A stretch of DNA of 64,000 nt from Acidimicrobiia bacterium (lineage in GTDB: Bacteria; Actinomycetota; Acidimicrobiia; Acidimicrobiales; Poriferisodalaceae): the NCBI GenBank assembly GCA_022820505.1, contig JAJEFK010000016.1:1-64000 (forward strand), written 5' to 3'. The notes beneath the pieces were generated by a model. It saw only the letters and a list, made by a program, of their open reading frames with translations. It was not told where the DNA came from and made no database searches. This document shows positions 1-12,568 of the stretch, in pieces (position 1 is the first letter of the stretch; each line of letters begins with the position of its first letter). The position numbers and the translations under genes were made by a program.

Positions 1-864
1 GATGCGGCGCGCCGCCCGGTACTTGGCGATCTCCTCGAAGAAGTCGATGTGGGCATTGAAGAAGAAGCTCAGCCGTGGCGCGAATTCGTCGGTGGACAGC
101 CCCCGCTCTGCAGCGGCCTCGACGTACGCGAACCCGTTCGCCAAGGTGAAAGCAAGCTCCTGTGCAGCTGTCGAGCCTGCTTCTCGAATGTGATAACCGC
201 TGATCGACACCGAATTCCACCGGGGCATCTCATGGGTGGCGAACTCGATGGTGTCGGCGACGATGCGCATCGATGGCCGCGGCGGGTACACCCATTCCTT
301 CTGGGCTTGGTACTCCTTGAGAATGTCGTTCTGCAGCGTGCCGCCGAGCTTGCGGCGGTCCGCACCGTGCTCTTCGGCGTTGGCGACGAACATCGCCCAG
401 ATCGTGGCCGCAGGTGCGTTGATGGTCATCGACGTGGTGGTCGCCTCAAGGTCGATGCCGTCGTACAGCGTCGACATGTCCTCGATGGAGTCCACGGCCA
501 CGCCGCAGCGGCCGACCTCGCCCAGCGACATGACATCGTCGGAGTCGAGTCCCATGAGCGTGGGCATGTCGAATGCGGTCGACAGCCCGCCCCCGCCCGC
601 TTCGAGGATCTCGTGGAAACGCTTGTTGGTGTCCTCGGGCGTTCCGAAGCCTGCGAACATGCGCATCGTCCACAGCCGGCCGCGGTAGCCGCTGGGATGC
701 ACGCCACGCGTGTACGGGAATTGCCCCGGCCAGCCCACCTCAGGATCGGGTTCGCTCTCCACAGGCGCATAGAGCGGGTCAAGCTCGAGACCGCTCATCG
801 TCTCGAAGTCGGCGTTACGCACCGGGGTGGCTTCGAACTCTGCTTGCCAGCGCTCGCGTGTCAC
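1..864 (-). CDS. methylmalonyl-CoA mutase large-subunit-type protein (partial, runs off the left edge)
   Basis: Reverse-strand reading from GTG at 864: [34 protein letters not shown]...[39 protein letters not shown]...[33 protein letters not shown], typical of methylmalonyl-CoA mutase. Confidence 0.93.
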   Translation of the reverse strand, partial: MTRERWQAEFEATPVRNADFETMSGLELDPLYAPVESEPDPEVGWPGQFPYTRGVHPSGYRGRLWTMRMFAGFGTPEDTNKRFHEILEAGGGGLSTAFDMPTLMGLDSDDVMSLGEVGRCGVAVDSIEDMSTLYDGIDLEATTTSMTINAPAATIWAMFVANAEEHGADRRKLGGTLQNDILKEYQAQKEWVYPPRPSMRIVADTIEFATHEMPRWNSVSISGYHIREAGSTAAQELAFTLANGFAYVEAAAERGLSTDEFAPRLSFFFNAHIDFFEEIAKYRAARRI

Positions 865-1014
865 CCGTGGCCTCCTGAGATCCGCAGTCTCGTCGCTGCC
901 GAAGTGCGTTCAATGTCGACAACACCTGCGGCGCTTGAAGTGTATGCAGGCGCCCGCGTTCGGTTCTCCGTGCCGCTCAAGAATGTGAGCCGTCCCACTG
1001 CTACGCGACTTGCC

Positions 1015-1077
1015 TCCCGCTCTTGTTCGCTGCGCTCACGGGCCGCTCGGGCCACGGCTTCGCCTAGCGGCTCAGCC
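1015..1077. repeat. 63-bp dispersed repeat, copy 1 (inverted relative to copy 2 at 62393-62455)
   Basis: tcccgctcttgttcgctgcgctcacgggccgctcgggccacggcttcgcctagcggctcagcc; 60/63 identical by eye to the reverse complement of 62393-62455. Confidence 0.9.
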
Positions 1078-1084
1078 TCTGGTC

Positions 1085-1927
1085 TCAGCCTGTGAGCGGG
1101 TCGACGGGTCCGCGCCCGCTGCCGAGCAGGCGATCTGCTCCTGCCGCGATAGCTCGCGCGGTCAGATCGTGGGCTCGGTCAATCGCTGAGTCCACGTCGG
1201 TGCCCTTGGCCAGCTCGGCGCAGATGGCGGCCGAGAAGACATCGCCCGACCCCCGGACGTTGCGAGTCTCGATGCGCGGCGCCGACAGCAGCCGGGCGCT
1301 GCCGTCCCGAACGACGACATCGGTGATCGTCTCACCGATCCGGAGTCGGCCGCCGGTGACGACCACGGCCTCCGGGCCAGTGGCTGCGAGCTCGTGGGCC
1401 GCCTCGACCCACGCCTCGACCTCGTCGCCGAGGTCCCTGCCCACGAGTCGGCCTGCCTCGAGGTGGTTGGGCGTCACGACCCGGGCGTTCGGCAGCAGGC
1501 GCGTCGCGACCGATCGCTCTGCCTCGGCGCTGAGCAGCGGCTCGCCGACCCCGTCGACCAGCACCGGGTCCACCACCAGCTGGGGAAGCCGGCGGGCAGC
1601 AATCGACGCCACCGCCGCGACGGTCTCCGCAGTGAGCAGCAGGCCCGTCTTGGACGCCGCAATGGGCATGTCGTCGAGCACTGCGTGGACCTGTGCGGCC
1701 ACCAGCTCGGCATCGACGGGCTGCGCGGCCCGGAACTCGGCCGTGTTCTGCGCCGAAACCAGCGTCAACGCGAATGTCCCGTGCACGCCGCATGCCGCGA
1801 ACGCCCGCAGGTCCGCCGCGAGACCGGCCCCGCCCGAAGAATCCGCCCCCGCAATGGTCAACGCCGCGGGCCACCAGGCGTGCTGCGCGGGCGGACGGGG
1901 GTTCTCGCTCGCGATCCCACCGGCCAT
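1085..1927 (-). CDS. thiD: hydroxymethylpyrimidine/phosphomethylpyrimidine kinase
   Basis: ALTIAGADSSGGAGLAADLRAFAACGVHGTFALTLVSAQNT..., ThiD-type ribokinase fold; C-terminal VRGSGDVFSAAI. Confidence 0.93.
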   Translation of the reverse strand: MAGGIASENPRPPAQHAWWPAALTIAGADSSGGAGLAADLRAFAACGVHGTFALTLVSAQNTAEFRAAQPVDAELVAAQVHAVLDDMPIAASKTGLLLTAETVAAVASIAARRLPQLVVDPVLVDGVGEPLLSAEAERSVATRLLPNARVVTPNHLEAGRLVGRDLGDEVEAWVEAAHELAATGPEAVVVTGGRLRIGETITDVVVRDGSARLLSAPRIETRNVRGSGDVFSAAICAELAKGTDVDSAIDRAHDLTARAIAAGADRLLGSGRGPVDPLTG

Positions 1928-1995
1928 GTCACCAGTACAACAGTTGGGCGCGCTGCGCGGCAGTCACTCCCGCCTGTGGTTAGCGTCGGCAGGCG

Positions 1996-3162
1996 ATGGC
2001 CGGATCTGCGTCGAGACTGAGCGGCTCCTGCACTCGCAGCATCTCCCCCGACGGGACCGTGGGGATCATCGCCAACCCGGTCTCGGGGCGCGACGTTCGC
2101 CGGGTGGCGGCGCGAGGCGCGGTGTCCACTACCGAGGACAAGCGCAACCGGATCGCCCGAGCAGTCATCGGCGCCGTCACCGCGGGGGCCACACGGATCG
2201 TGGCCATGGCAGAACCGTTCGGCATCGCAACCGGCGCGCTCACCGATCTGCGCATCGACGCCGAGATCGAGATCGTGGACGTGGGCGCGACCGTCTCGCC
2301 CACCGACACGATCCGCGCAGTCGAGGCCATGCGGGCCCGGGATGTCAATGTGCTGGTGACGCTGGGCGGTGACGGCACCAACCGCACGATCTGCGGGGTC
2401 TGGCCCGAGGCGACGCTGGTGCCGATGTCCACCGGCACCAACAACGTGTTTCCCAGCCTCACCGAGCCCACCGTCGCCGGTGCCGCCGCGGGACTGCTGG
2501 CGAGCGGCATGGTGGACCCTGAAGCGTGTGCGCCCCGGTCGAAGCTGATCACTGTGACATCAGGAAAGGGCACATCGGGTGACGGCCCATCGCAGACGGG
2601 GGAGCCAGCGCGCGGCTGGACCGAGATCGCACTGATCGATGCGGTCACGCTGGCCGATGACTTCGTCGGCAATCGCATGCCCGCGGACGGGGTGCGCATG
2701 CGGCAGGTGCTCGTGTCGCGCGCCCATCCGGCCAGCATCGGGCTGAGCTCGCTCGCGGGGCTGCTGCAACCCTGCTCGTTCTCCGACGACGCGGGCGTGC
2801 TGGTGAACTGCGGACCGGGCGGGCGCCCGATGCGCGTGGCGCTCGCACCCGGGCTGTACCGCACGGTGCCGGTGATCGATCACCGCAGCGTCGAGCTGGG
2901 AGAAGCCGTCGAGCTCCGGGGTCCGACAGTGCTGTCGCTCGACGGCGACCGCGAGCGCACGATCGGCCCCGATGAAGCAGCAATTGCCGATGTGCAGCGC
3001 AGCGGGCCCCGGGTGGTGGACGTGGATCGGGCACTGGAATTGGGTGCTGCCGCCGGGGTGTTCGAGACTTCTCGGGCGCCGACCGGCGACCGTGCGCTCA
3101 ACGAGGCCTCCAAGGTCCATTACCACCACGCCGACGGCAGCCCGATCCGCGATTGCTGCTGA
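1996..3162 (+). CDS. ATP-NAD/AcoX-type kinase family protein
   Basis: VGIIANPVSGRDVRR...VNVLVTLGGDGTNRTICGVWPEATLVPMSTGTNNVFP, GGDGT NAD-kinase/AcoX motif. Confidence 0.82.
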   Translation: MAGSASRLSGSCTRSISPDGTVGIIANPVSGRDVRRVAARGAVSTTEDKRNRIARAVIGAVTAGATRIVAMAEPFGIATGALTDLRIDAEIEIVDVGATVSPTDTIRAVEAMRARDVNVLVTLGGDGTNRTICGVWPEATLVPMSTGTNNVFPSLTEPTVAGAAAGLLASGMVDPEACAPRSKLITVTSGKGTSGDGPSQTGEPARGWTEIALIDAVTLADDFVGNRMPADGVRMRQVLVSRAHPASIGLSSLAGLLQPCSFSDDAGVLVNCGPGGRPMRVALAPGLYRTVPVIDHRSVELGEAVELRGPTVLSLDGDRERTIGPDEAAIADVQRSGPRVVDVDRALELGAAAGVFETSRAPTGDRALNEASKVHYHHADGSPIRDCC

Positions 3163-3235
3163 GCGGCTGAGCCGCCGCCAATTCCCGACTAATCCGGTCG
3201 GGTTTGTCGTCAAATGCGGCTATCCTCCGCGGCAC

Positions 3236-3259
3236 GGGCTGCGCCGGCTCGCGCAGCCC
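3236..3259 (+). promoter_or_regulatory. 9-bp perfect inverted repeat (5'UTR hairpin) upstream of peroxiredoxin
   Basis: GGGCTGCGC-CGGCTC-GCGCAGCCC, flanked by outer arms CAAATGC (3211-3217) and GCATTTG (3261-3267). Confidence 0.55.
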
Positions 3260-3289
3260 GGCATTTGCCGCATCGCAAGGAGGACGAAC

Positions 3290-3952
3290 ATGGCACTGCG
3301 TCTCAATGACACCGCCCCCGATTTCACTGCCGACACCACCGAAGGCGAGATCAGCTTCCACGACTGGATCGGCGACGGCTGGGCGCTGCTCTTCTCCCAT
3401 CCGAAGGATTTCACCCCGGTGTGCACCACCGAGCTGGGCGCCGTTGCCGCGCTGGCCGATGAGTTCACAGCGCGCAACTGCAAGATCATCGGCATCAGCG
3501 TCGACGGCGTGAGCGACCACGTGAGCTGGAAGGCCGACATCGCTTCTGCGACCGGCCACGAGGCCAACTACCCGCTCATCGGCGATCCTGAGCTGGCGGT
3601 GGTGAAGCTCTACGACATGCTTCCCGCAGACGCCGGCGACACATCGGCGGGGCGCACCGCGGCCGACAACGCCACGGCCCGCACCGTGTTCATCATCGGC
3701 CCGGACAAGAAGATCAAGGCGTCGCTCACCTACCCGATGACGACCGGCCGCAACTTCGCCGAGATCCTGCGCCTGCTCGACTCGTGCCAGCTCACCGCCG
3801 CCGAGCAGGTCGCCACGCCGGCCAACTGGCAGCAAGGCGAGAACGTCATCATCGTGCCTGCCGTGTCGAATGAGGCGGCCGCCGAGAAGTACCCCGACGG
3901 CTGGGAATCACCGCTGCCCTACCTGCGCCTGGTGCCCCAACCCGGCAAGTAA
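3290..3952 (+). CDS. peroxiredoxin (1-Cys/Prx6-like, AhpC/TSA family)
   Basis: RBS AAGGAGG upstream of ATG 3290; MALRLNDTAPDFTADTTEGEISFHDWIGDGWALLFSHPKDFTPVCTTELG. Confidence 0.95.
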   Translation: MALRLNDTAPDFTADTTEGEISFHDWIGDGWALLFSHPKDFTPVCTTELGAVAALADEFTARNCKIIGISVDGVSDHVSWKADIASATGHEANYPLIGDPELAVVKLYDMLPADAGDTSAGRTAADNATARTVFIIGPDKKIKASLTYPMTTGRNFAEILRLLDSCQLTAAEQVATPANWQQGENVIIVPAVSNEAAAEKYPDGWESPLPYLRLVPQPGK

Positions 3953-4010
3953 TCGCGAACGGCGATACGAGGCTGCGGCAACCTCGACGGCACAGGCCCT
4001 AGCCGAGCGC

Positions 4011-5309
4011 TTAGCTCACGCCGGATTCGGCGACGACTTCGGCTTCGAAGGCCGGGGCACCGTCGAGGCGGCGCATCGAATCGGGCAGCTCGGCCCGGAC
4101 TCGCTGGTGGAAGACGCGGTCCTGGGCCAGCGTGTAGGGATAGGCCGCCTGACCGGATCGCAGCAGCGGAACGTGCAGCGGCCGGCTGTTGGTAGGACCG
4201 GGACGATCCTGCTCGACGAGCGTCTCCGAGGTGGCCTCGCCATCGCGCACTACCCGGTAGGGCCTCACCACGCCGCCACGGGTGGCCTTGCCCTCTGATT
4301 CCTTGTAGACGGGCACCACCGGCTCGAACGTGCCGGAGTGCCGTGCGATAGCCACCGCCTTGTACACCATGCCGGCGGTTGCATGGCCGGAACCCACCAC
4401 CAGCTGGGTGCCCACGCCATAGCCATCGACCGGCAGATGCGCCAGATCGGCGATGCGGTACTCGTCTAGATCGCCTGACACCACGATGCGGGTCTCCTCG
4501 GCGCCTGCGTCATCCAGCCACTGCCGTACCCGCGGCACCTCCACCGTGAGATCTCCCGAGTCGATGCGTACCGCGCCCGGCACCCCGCCGAGACGCTTCG
4601 CCGCTGCGAGACCCCGTTCAAGCCCTGTTCTCAGGTCGAAGGTGTCGATGAGCAGCGTGGTCTCGAGGCCGTGCGCACGCATCTGCGCCTCGAAGGCTGC
4701 TTCCTCGTCGTGGTGCGCCAGCGTGAAGGCGTGAGCAGCGGTGCCGGCCGTCGGGATCTCGAACTGCTCACCGGCGAGCAGGTTGGATGTCGCATCGAAA
4801 CCAACCAACCAGGCGGCACGCGCGGCGGCAACGGCAGCGAGTTCGTGGGTGCGGCGGCCGCCCATCTCGATGAGGTGGCGTCCTTCTGCGACATCGTGCA
4901 TCCGTGCAGCCGCAGACGCGACAGCGCAGTCGTGGTTGAGCACCGACAGCACCAGCGTTTCCACGAGCAGCGCCGTGCCTACCGAGGCATCGACACGCAG
5001 CACTGGGCTGCCGGGCACGTAGAAGTCGCCCTCGCGGTAGCTCCAGGCATCACCGTCGAATCGGAACGTCGCCAGGTGATCGAGCAGGCTGTCGCTGAAA
5101 CGGCCGAGCCCAGCCAAGTAGTCCAGATCGTCGGCCTCGAACCGGTAGTCAGCCAGCAGCCCGGCCAGCCGGCCCGGACCCGCCACCACGCCGTAGCCGC
5201 GTCCCGGCGGCAATCGCCTGGCGAACACCTCAAAGCACGAGCGCCGCGACGCGACACCTGACTGCAAGGCCGCATCGAGCATGGTGAGCTCGTACAGGTC
5301 GGTCATCAT
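4011..5309 (-). CDS. pncB: nicotinate phosphoribosyltransferase
   Basis: MMTDLYELTMLDAALQSGVASRRSCFEVFARRLPPGRGYGVVAG...VRIDSGDL...VDGYGVGTQL, NAPRTase hallmarks; start taken at the MMTDLYE methionines. Confidence 0.92.
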   Translation of the reverse strand: MMTDLYELTMLDAALQSGVASRRSCFEVFARRLPPGRGYGVVAGPGRLAGLLADYRFEADDLDYLAGLGRFSDSLLDHLATFRFDGDAWSYREGDFYVPGSPVLRVDASVGTALLVETLVLSVLNHDCAVASAAARMHDVAEGRHLIEMGGRRTHELAAVAAARAAWLVGFDATSNLLAGEQFEIPTAGTAAHAFTLAHHDEEAAFEAQMRAHGLETTLLIDTFDLRTGLERGLAAAKRLGGVPGAVRIDSGDLTVEVPRVRQWLDDAGAEETRIVVSGDLDEYRIADLAHLPVDGYGVGTQLVVGSGHATAGMVYKAVAIARHSGTFEPVVPVYKESEGKATRGGVVRPYRVVRDGEATSETLVEQDRPGPTNSRPLHVPLLRSGQAAYPYTLAQDRVFHQRVRAELPDSMRRLDGAPAFEAEVVAESGVS

Positions 5310-5524
5310 GGCCGTGCCCACACCACAAGTCTGCCCGCGCCGAGCACCAGTTCGCCTGCACAACCATCTCGACGCCCGTCAAGTCATGCCGCCCTGGTGA
5401 CTCTCGGACCCAGCTCTGTTGGAGAACGAAATCAGGTCGAGCACTCGGAATGAGCGGTCTCCGAATTCCCACTTGCTGCACCGTCAAGTCCCTATCATCG
5501 CGCTCTCACGGCGGAAGTATCAGC

Positions 5525-8509
5525 ATGGATGACGTGAATTCGCAAAACCAAGGTTCCCTCTGGCGGCGCTGGGATCCGCATATTCACCTTCCCGGAACGG
5601 TCTCGAACGATCAATTCGGTGCAATGAGTATCGAGGACGCGCTGAGGCAACTCTCCCGTGTTCAACCTCGGATCGAAGCCATAGGGGTTACCGATTACTA
5701 CACCACGACTAGTTTTCGCGCTGCTGCCAACGCGCTAGCAACAGGGGTTGCTCCCGGAATTCACTTCGCTTTCCCGAACGTTGAACTCCGGCTCGATAAC
5801 GCTACGTCATCAAATCACGGAGTCAATATTCACCTCCTTTGCTCTCCCAATGAAGTAGACCGACTCGACCAGTTCATCAGTGGTCTTGAATTCAGCTGGC
5901 GAGATACGACGTTCAGAGCCACACACGACGATCTAATCCGGCTTGGTCGAGAATTCTCGCAGGATGCGAGTCTCCCAGATGATGCAGCATTACGAATCGG
6001 TGTGACGCAGTTCAAAGTAAACTTCGAGCAGCTACGCCAGCAATTCCGGAACAATAACTGGGCGCTAGAGAACATCCTCATTGCGGTTGCTGGTGGTGGA
6101 CGCGATGGCACGTCAGGCCTACGTGACCAAGCCGGAGGCTTCGCTGCGAGACGACAATCCATTGAACGTCTAGCGCACATAATTTTCAGTAGCAACCCAC
6201 AGCAAGTGAGGTTTTGGTCGGGCGATGGTGACTTGAGTGAGACAGAGCTCGAACAGACATACGGCGGCATGAAGGTCTGTCTCCACGGAAGCGACGCGCA
6301 TGATCCCTCAAGACTTGGTATACCGGACGACGATAGATTCTGTTGGCTCAACGGTGATCCGACTTTCGATACACTGCGTCTTGCTTGCCTGTCGCCCAAG
6401 ACGAGGAGCTTCATCGGACAAGAATCACCTGCCGTGTCCAGTACCTATGGCAGAGTGATTAGAGTAGGCGTACCTAACGAGAGTTGGTTTGCCAATGGTA
6501 CGATTGAACTCAATCCTGGATTAGTCTCGATTATTGGACCGCGCGGTTCGGGCAAAACTGCTCTCGCCGACCTGATAGCAGCTGGCGCGGGCTCAAGGGA
6601 ACCATTCGATAATGATTCATCCTTCATTCGGCGCGCTGGACGACTGCTCAGCAGCACAGTAGTCAGAGTCGAATGGAGCCATGACGAGACGATGGAACAT
6701 CGCCTGGCCAACGACGATGCCAACGAAGCTTACCCACGACCAGTGCGATACCTGAGCCAACAGTTTGTGGAGCGACTGTGTGCTTCGGATGGCGTATCCG
6801 ATCAGCTCCTGGTAGAGATTGAGCGCGTGATATTCGAAGCCTGGCCAGGCGAAGAACGTCAGGGTGCCACCAATTTTCGCGAACTGCTAGAGATACAGTT
6901 GACGTCGGCACGAGCACGCCAATCGTCGGAGCTCCAAGAGGTGTTGGATTACAGCGATCGTATCGCAGATCTAAGGCTTCGTCGCAGACAAGTTGGGGCG
7001 CAACGATCGGAGAAAGCACAATACGAAGCGCAACTCAAGCGACTCGAGGGTCAGATAGCCGCCTTGACTACGAATTCGGACCAAAGGAGCGCGAACCGGC
7101 TTGCAGTCGTATCTGAAGTCTTTGTTGAACGGCAAGGGCTAGTTCAAGCGCTTGATCGACGTCGGACGGCTTTGAGCGGGTTGCAGAGTGCCGTTAGCTC
7201 GGCTCGATCAACCGCATTCCCTCAATACCACCGACGCCTTCGCGACGAATATTCGGCATCAGGCCTAACTGACATACAATGGGCATCCTTTACAATTGAC
7301 TTCACTCATGACGTAGATAGTCTGATAGGGCAAGCGCTTCAAGACATCTCTAATGAGCTGAACAGCTTAAGAGGGGAGCCTGTCGTCGACACCATTCCAA
7401 TTGTGCTTGACGAGTACTCTCGCGAGGAACTCTCTACCTTCTCGCTCGCTCAACTCAATAGTGACGTCATGCGGCTTCAAGAACTCGTAGGGCTCGATAC
7501 TGAACGACGCAAGCGGCTTACGAAGCTCTCTGAATCTGCCGCAGGCGTCCGCACACACATATCAAGGTTGTCGGAAGACATCGAACGCGCTTTGAGTGAG
7601 GACATTGACGAACTCATCATAAGTCGACGCGACCACTACGAATCCTATTTTCAGGCTCTAATCGAAGAAGAAGATGCGTTACGAAAGCTCTATGAGCCGC
7701 TTAGCGCTGTGCTAGAGGACATTGGCTCTTCGGTGTCGAAACTTCGATTTAGCGTTCGACGAGCAGTTGACGTCAGCTCATGGGCAAGGATGGGTGAGGA
7801 ACTGCTCGACTTGAGGAAGGAAGGTCGCTTTCGTGGAGAGGGTGCCCTAGAACGCGCTGCGATGACCGAACTCGTCCACGCCTGGGAATTCGGCGATTCT
7901 GGTGAAGCCGCCGATGCGATTGACAACTTTGCCAGAAAATATGGTGGCGATATTCGAAGCCAACAGCCGGCGCGTGTGGCAAATGACTCGCAAATTGACA
8001 ACTGGGAACGAAGTGTATCACGCTGGCTATTCAGGACTGATCACATCCAGCTTCGATACAGTTTGGACTACGATGGGTTGAACATTGAACAACTCTCACC
8101 GGGGACGCGTGGGATTGTATTGCTACTCTTGTATCTGGCGGTAGATCAACAAGAGAGCGATCCGCTGATCATCGACCAACCGGAAGAGAACCTTGACCCG
8201 GAATCCGTGCATTCGGAGCTAGTCCAGTTGTTCAGGTTGGCAAGTCAACGCCGACAGATCATCATGGTCACACACAATGCAAACTTGGTCGTCAACACCG
8301 ATGTTGACCAAGTCATCGTCGCTCACTGTGGACCGCTGGCCAAGGGACAGCTGCCCGAGATTCAATATCGATGCGGTGGTCTAGAGGACCCTGAGATACG
8401 TCGCTCAGTATGCGAGATACTCGAAGGTGGCGCAGAAGCGTTCCGACAACGCGCCCGCCGATTGGGCCTTGACATGTCTGTTGATGTGTCGGCTTTGGCT
8501 CCTCAATAG
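5525..8509 (+). CDS. PHP-domain + AAA/SMC-like ATPase (TrlF-family-like)
   Basis: N-terminal PHP-like motifs (RRWDPHIHLPG, IGVTDYYT, LHGSDAHDPSRLG); Walker A GPRGSGKTAL; central coiled coil; ABC-like C-term LSPGTRGIVLLLLYLAVDQQESDPLIIDQPEENLDPESV. Confidence 0.83.
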   Translation: MDDVNSQNQGSLWRRWDPHIHLPGTVSNDQFGAMSIEDALRQLSRVQPRIEAIGVTDYYTTTSFRAAANALATGVAPGIHFAFPNVELRLDNATSSNHGVNIHLLCSPNEVDRLDQFISGLEFSWRDTTFRATHDDLIRLGREFSQDASLPDDAALRIGVTQFKVNFEQLRQQFRNNNWALENILIAVAGGGRDGTSGLRDQAGGFAARRQSIERLAHIIFSSNPQQVRFWSGDGDLSETELEQTYGGMKVCLHGSDAHDPSRLGIPDDDRFCWLNGDPTFDTLRLACLSPKTRSFIGQESPAVSSTYGRVIRVGVPNESWFANGTIELNPGLVSIIGPRGSGKTALADLIAAGAGSREPFDNDSSFIRRAGRLLSSTVVRVEWSHDETMEHRLANDDANEAYPRPVRYLSQQFVERLCASDGVSDQLLVEIERVIFEAWPGEERQGATNFRELLEIQLTSARARQSSELQEVLDYSDRIADLRLRRRQVGAQRSEKAQYEAQLKRLEGQIAALTTNSDQRSANRLAVVSEVFVERQGLVQALDRRRTALSGLQSAVSSARSTAFPQYHRRLRDEYSASGLTDIQWASFTIDFTHDVDSLIGQALQDISNELNSLRGEPVVDTIPIVLDEYSREELSTFSLAQLNSDVMRLQELVGLDTERRKRLTKLSESAAGVRTHISRLSEDIERALSEDIDELIISRRDHYESYFQALIEEEDALRKLYEPLSAVLEDIGSSVSKLRFSVRRAVDVSSWARMGEELLDLRKEGRFRGEGALERAAMTELVHAWEFGDSGEAADAIDNFARKYGGDIRSQQPARVANDSQIDNWERSVSRWLFRTDHIQLRYSLDYDGLNIEQLSPGTRGIVLLLLYLAVDQQESDPLIIDQPEENLDPESVHSELVQLFRLASQRRQIIMVTHNANLVVNTDVDQVIVAHCGPLAKGQLPEIQYRCGGLEDPEIRRSVCEILEGGAEAFRQRARRLGLDMSVDVSALAPQ

Positions 8510-8566
8510 AGCCATCGTGTCAGCCGTCACTGCAATTGCATAGCTCTCGAGGCGTACTGCGCGAAT

Positions 8567-11722
<3,156 letters not shown>

Positions 11723-11880
11723 GAGGTTGCCGATCCCCTCGCCGGCCCTTGCTTCAACCCCCGCAGCCCCTCGACTGCCGGGAGCCTACGCATTCCACCC
11801 CGCAAGCCTGCTTGGCCTGGCCAATGCTGCTGCTCCAGAGACCGCCTGCAAGCGGCGTGGCGCGCCGACTTGTCGAGGTG

Positions 11881-11899
11881 CTGGTATATTTTCTGGTAT
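11881..11899. repeat. short direct repeat CTGGTAT(N5)CTGGTAT in the hsdR / XRE-ImmA divergent promoter region
   Basis: CTGGTATATTTTCTGGTATGAATTC, a 12-bp repeat period in an AT-rich patch between divergent genes; possible operator. Confidence 0.3.
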
Positions 11900-11938
11900 G
11901 AATTCGCTCGATAATGCCACCGTATCGGCAAGTTCGCG

Positions 11939-12568
11939 ATGATCGACATCCGCGACAAGGCAAGGGTGCTCGACGAGCTCGGCGACAAGGTGCTGGAAGC
12001 GCTCGCTGCGAGCGTCACAGGCGCCCGTAGGGACTTCCTCCGCTACCAAGGCACGCTTCCAGACTTCGCTGCTCAGGCGAGTTCACGAGGATCGGCAAAC
12101 TGGATCCACGACCGGCTCTGGCACCATGTGCGGGCTCTCTTGGACGATATTGACGATGTGCTTCTCATCGATCTCGGCGTAACGCGAGAGGTCGTGCTCG
12201 GAGGCCGGTACCGGATCCGGATGAAGCGCCACCATCCGCCGGCGCAGGTCGCGACGTACCCCACGCAGACCGCAATGCACTTCATGAGCCAAGCGCCGGA
12301 GCAACTCGTCCTTGAGGGACTCGAGCAAGTCAACCTCATTGCCGGCTATGTGTGGTTCGGCGACAGCTCCGAGATCGGAGCAGCTGTTCTGTCCTTGCGT
12401 GACGGGCAGGACAACGTGCTGTGGGTCCATGAACTGCCCGAGACCGACCTTGACAGGTCCGCGGACGTCGCAACGCCACTGCCGCCCCGCGACGAGCACG
12501 AGAACACGCAGGTCCGCCTGCGGCTCGAGCGGCTGCGAAGCGACGATCCGAGGTCTCAAGAGCTGTGA
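11939..12568 (+). CDS. conserved hypothetical protein paired with XRE/ImmA gene
   Basis: 209 aa; 4-bp overlap with the downstream GTG start (12565); no family recognised with confidence. Confidence 0.75.
   Translation: MIDIRDKARVLDELGDKVLEALAASVTGARRDFLRYQGTLPDFAAQASSRGSANWIHDRLWHHVRALLDDIDDVLLIDLGVTREVVLGGRYRIRMKRHHPPAQVATYPTQTAMHFMSQAPEQLVLEGLEQVNLIAGYVWFGDSSEIGAAVLSLRDGQDNVLWVHELPETDLDRSADVATPLPPRDEHENTQVRLRLERLRSDDPRSQEL

Noticed and set aside
49-1095. 348-aa + strand ORF at the left edge
   Set aside because: Antisense to the methylmalonyl-CoA mutase reading, which is strongly supported but absent from the ORF track because it runs off the window.
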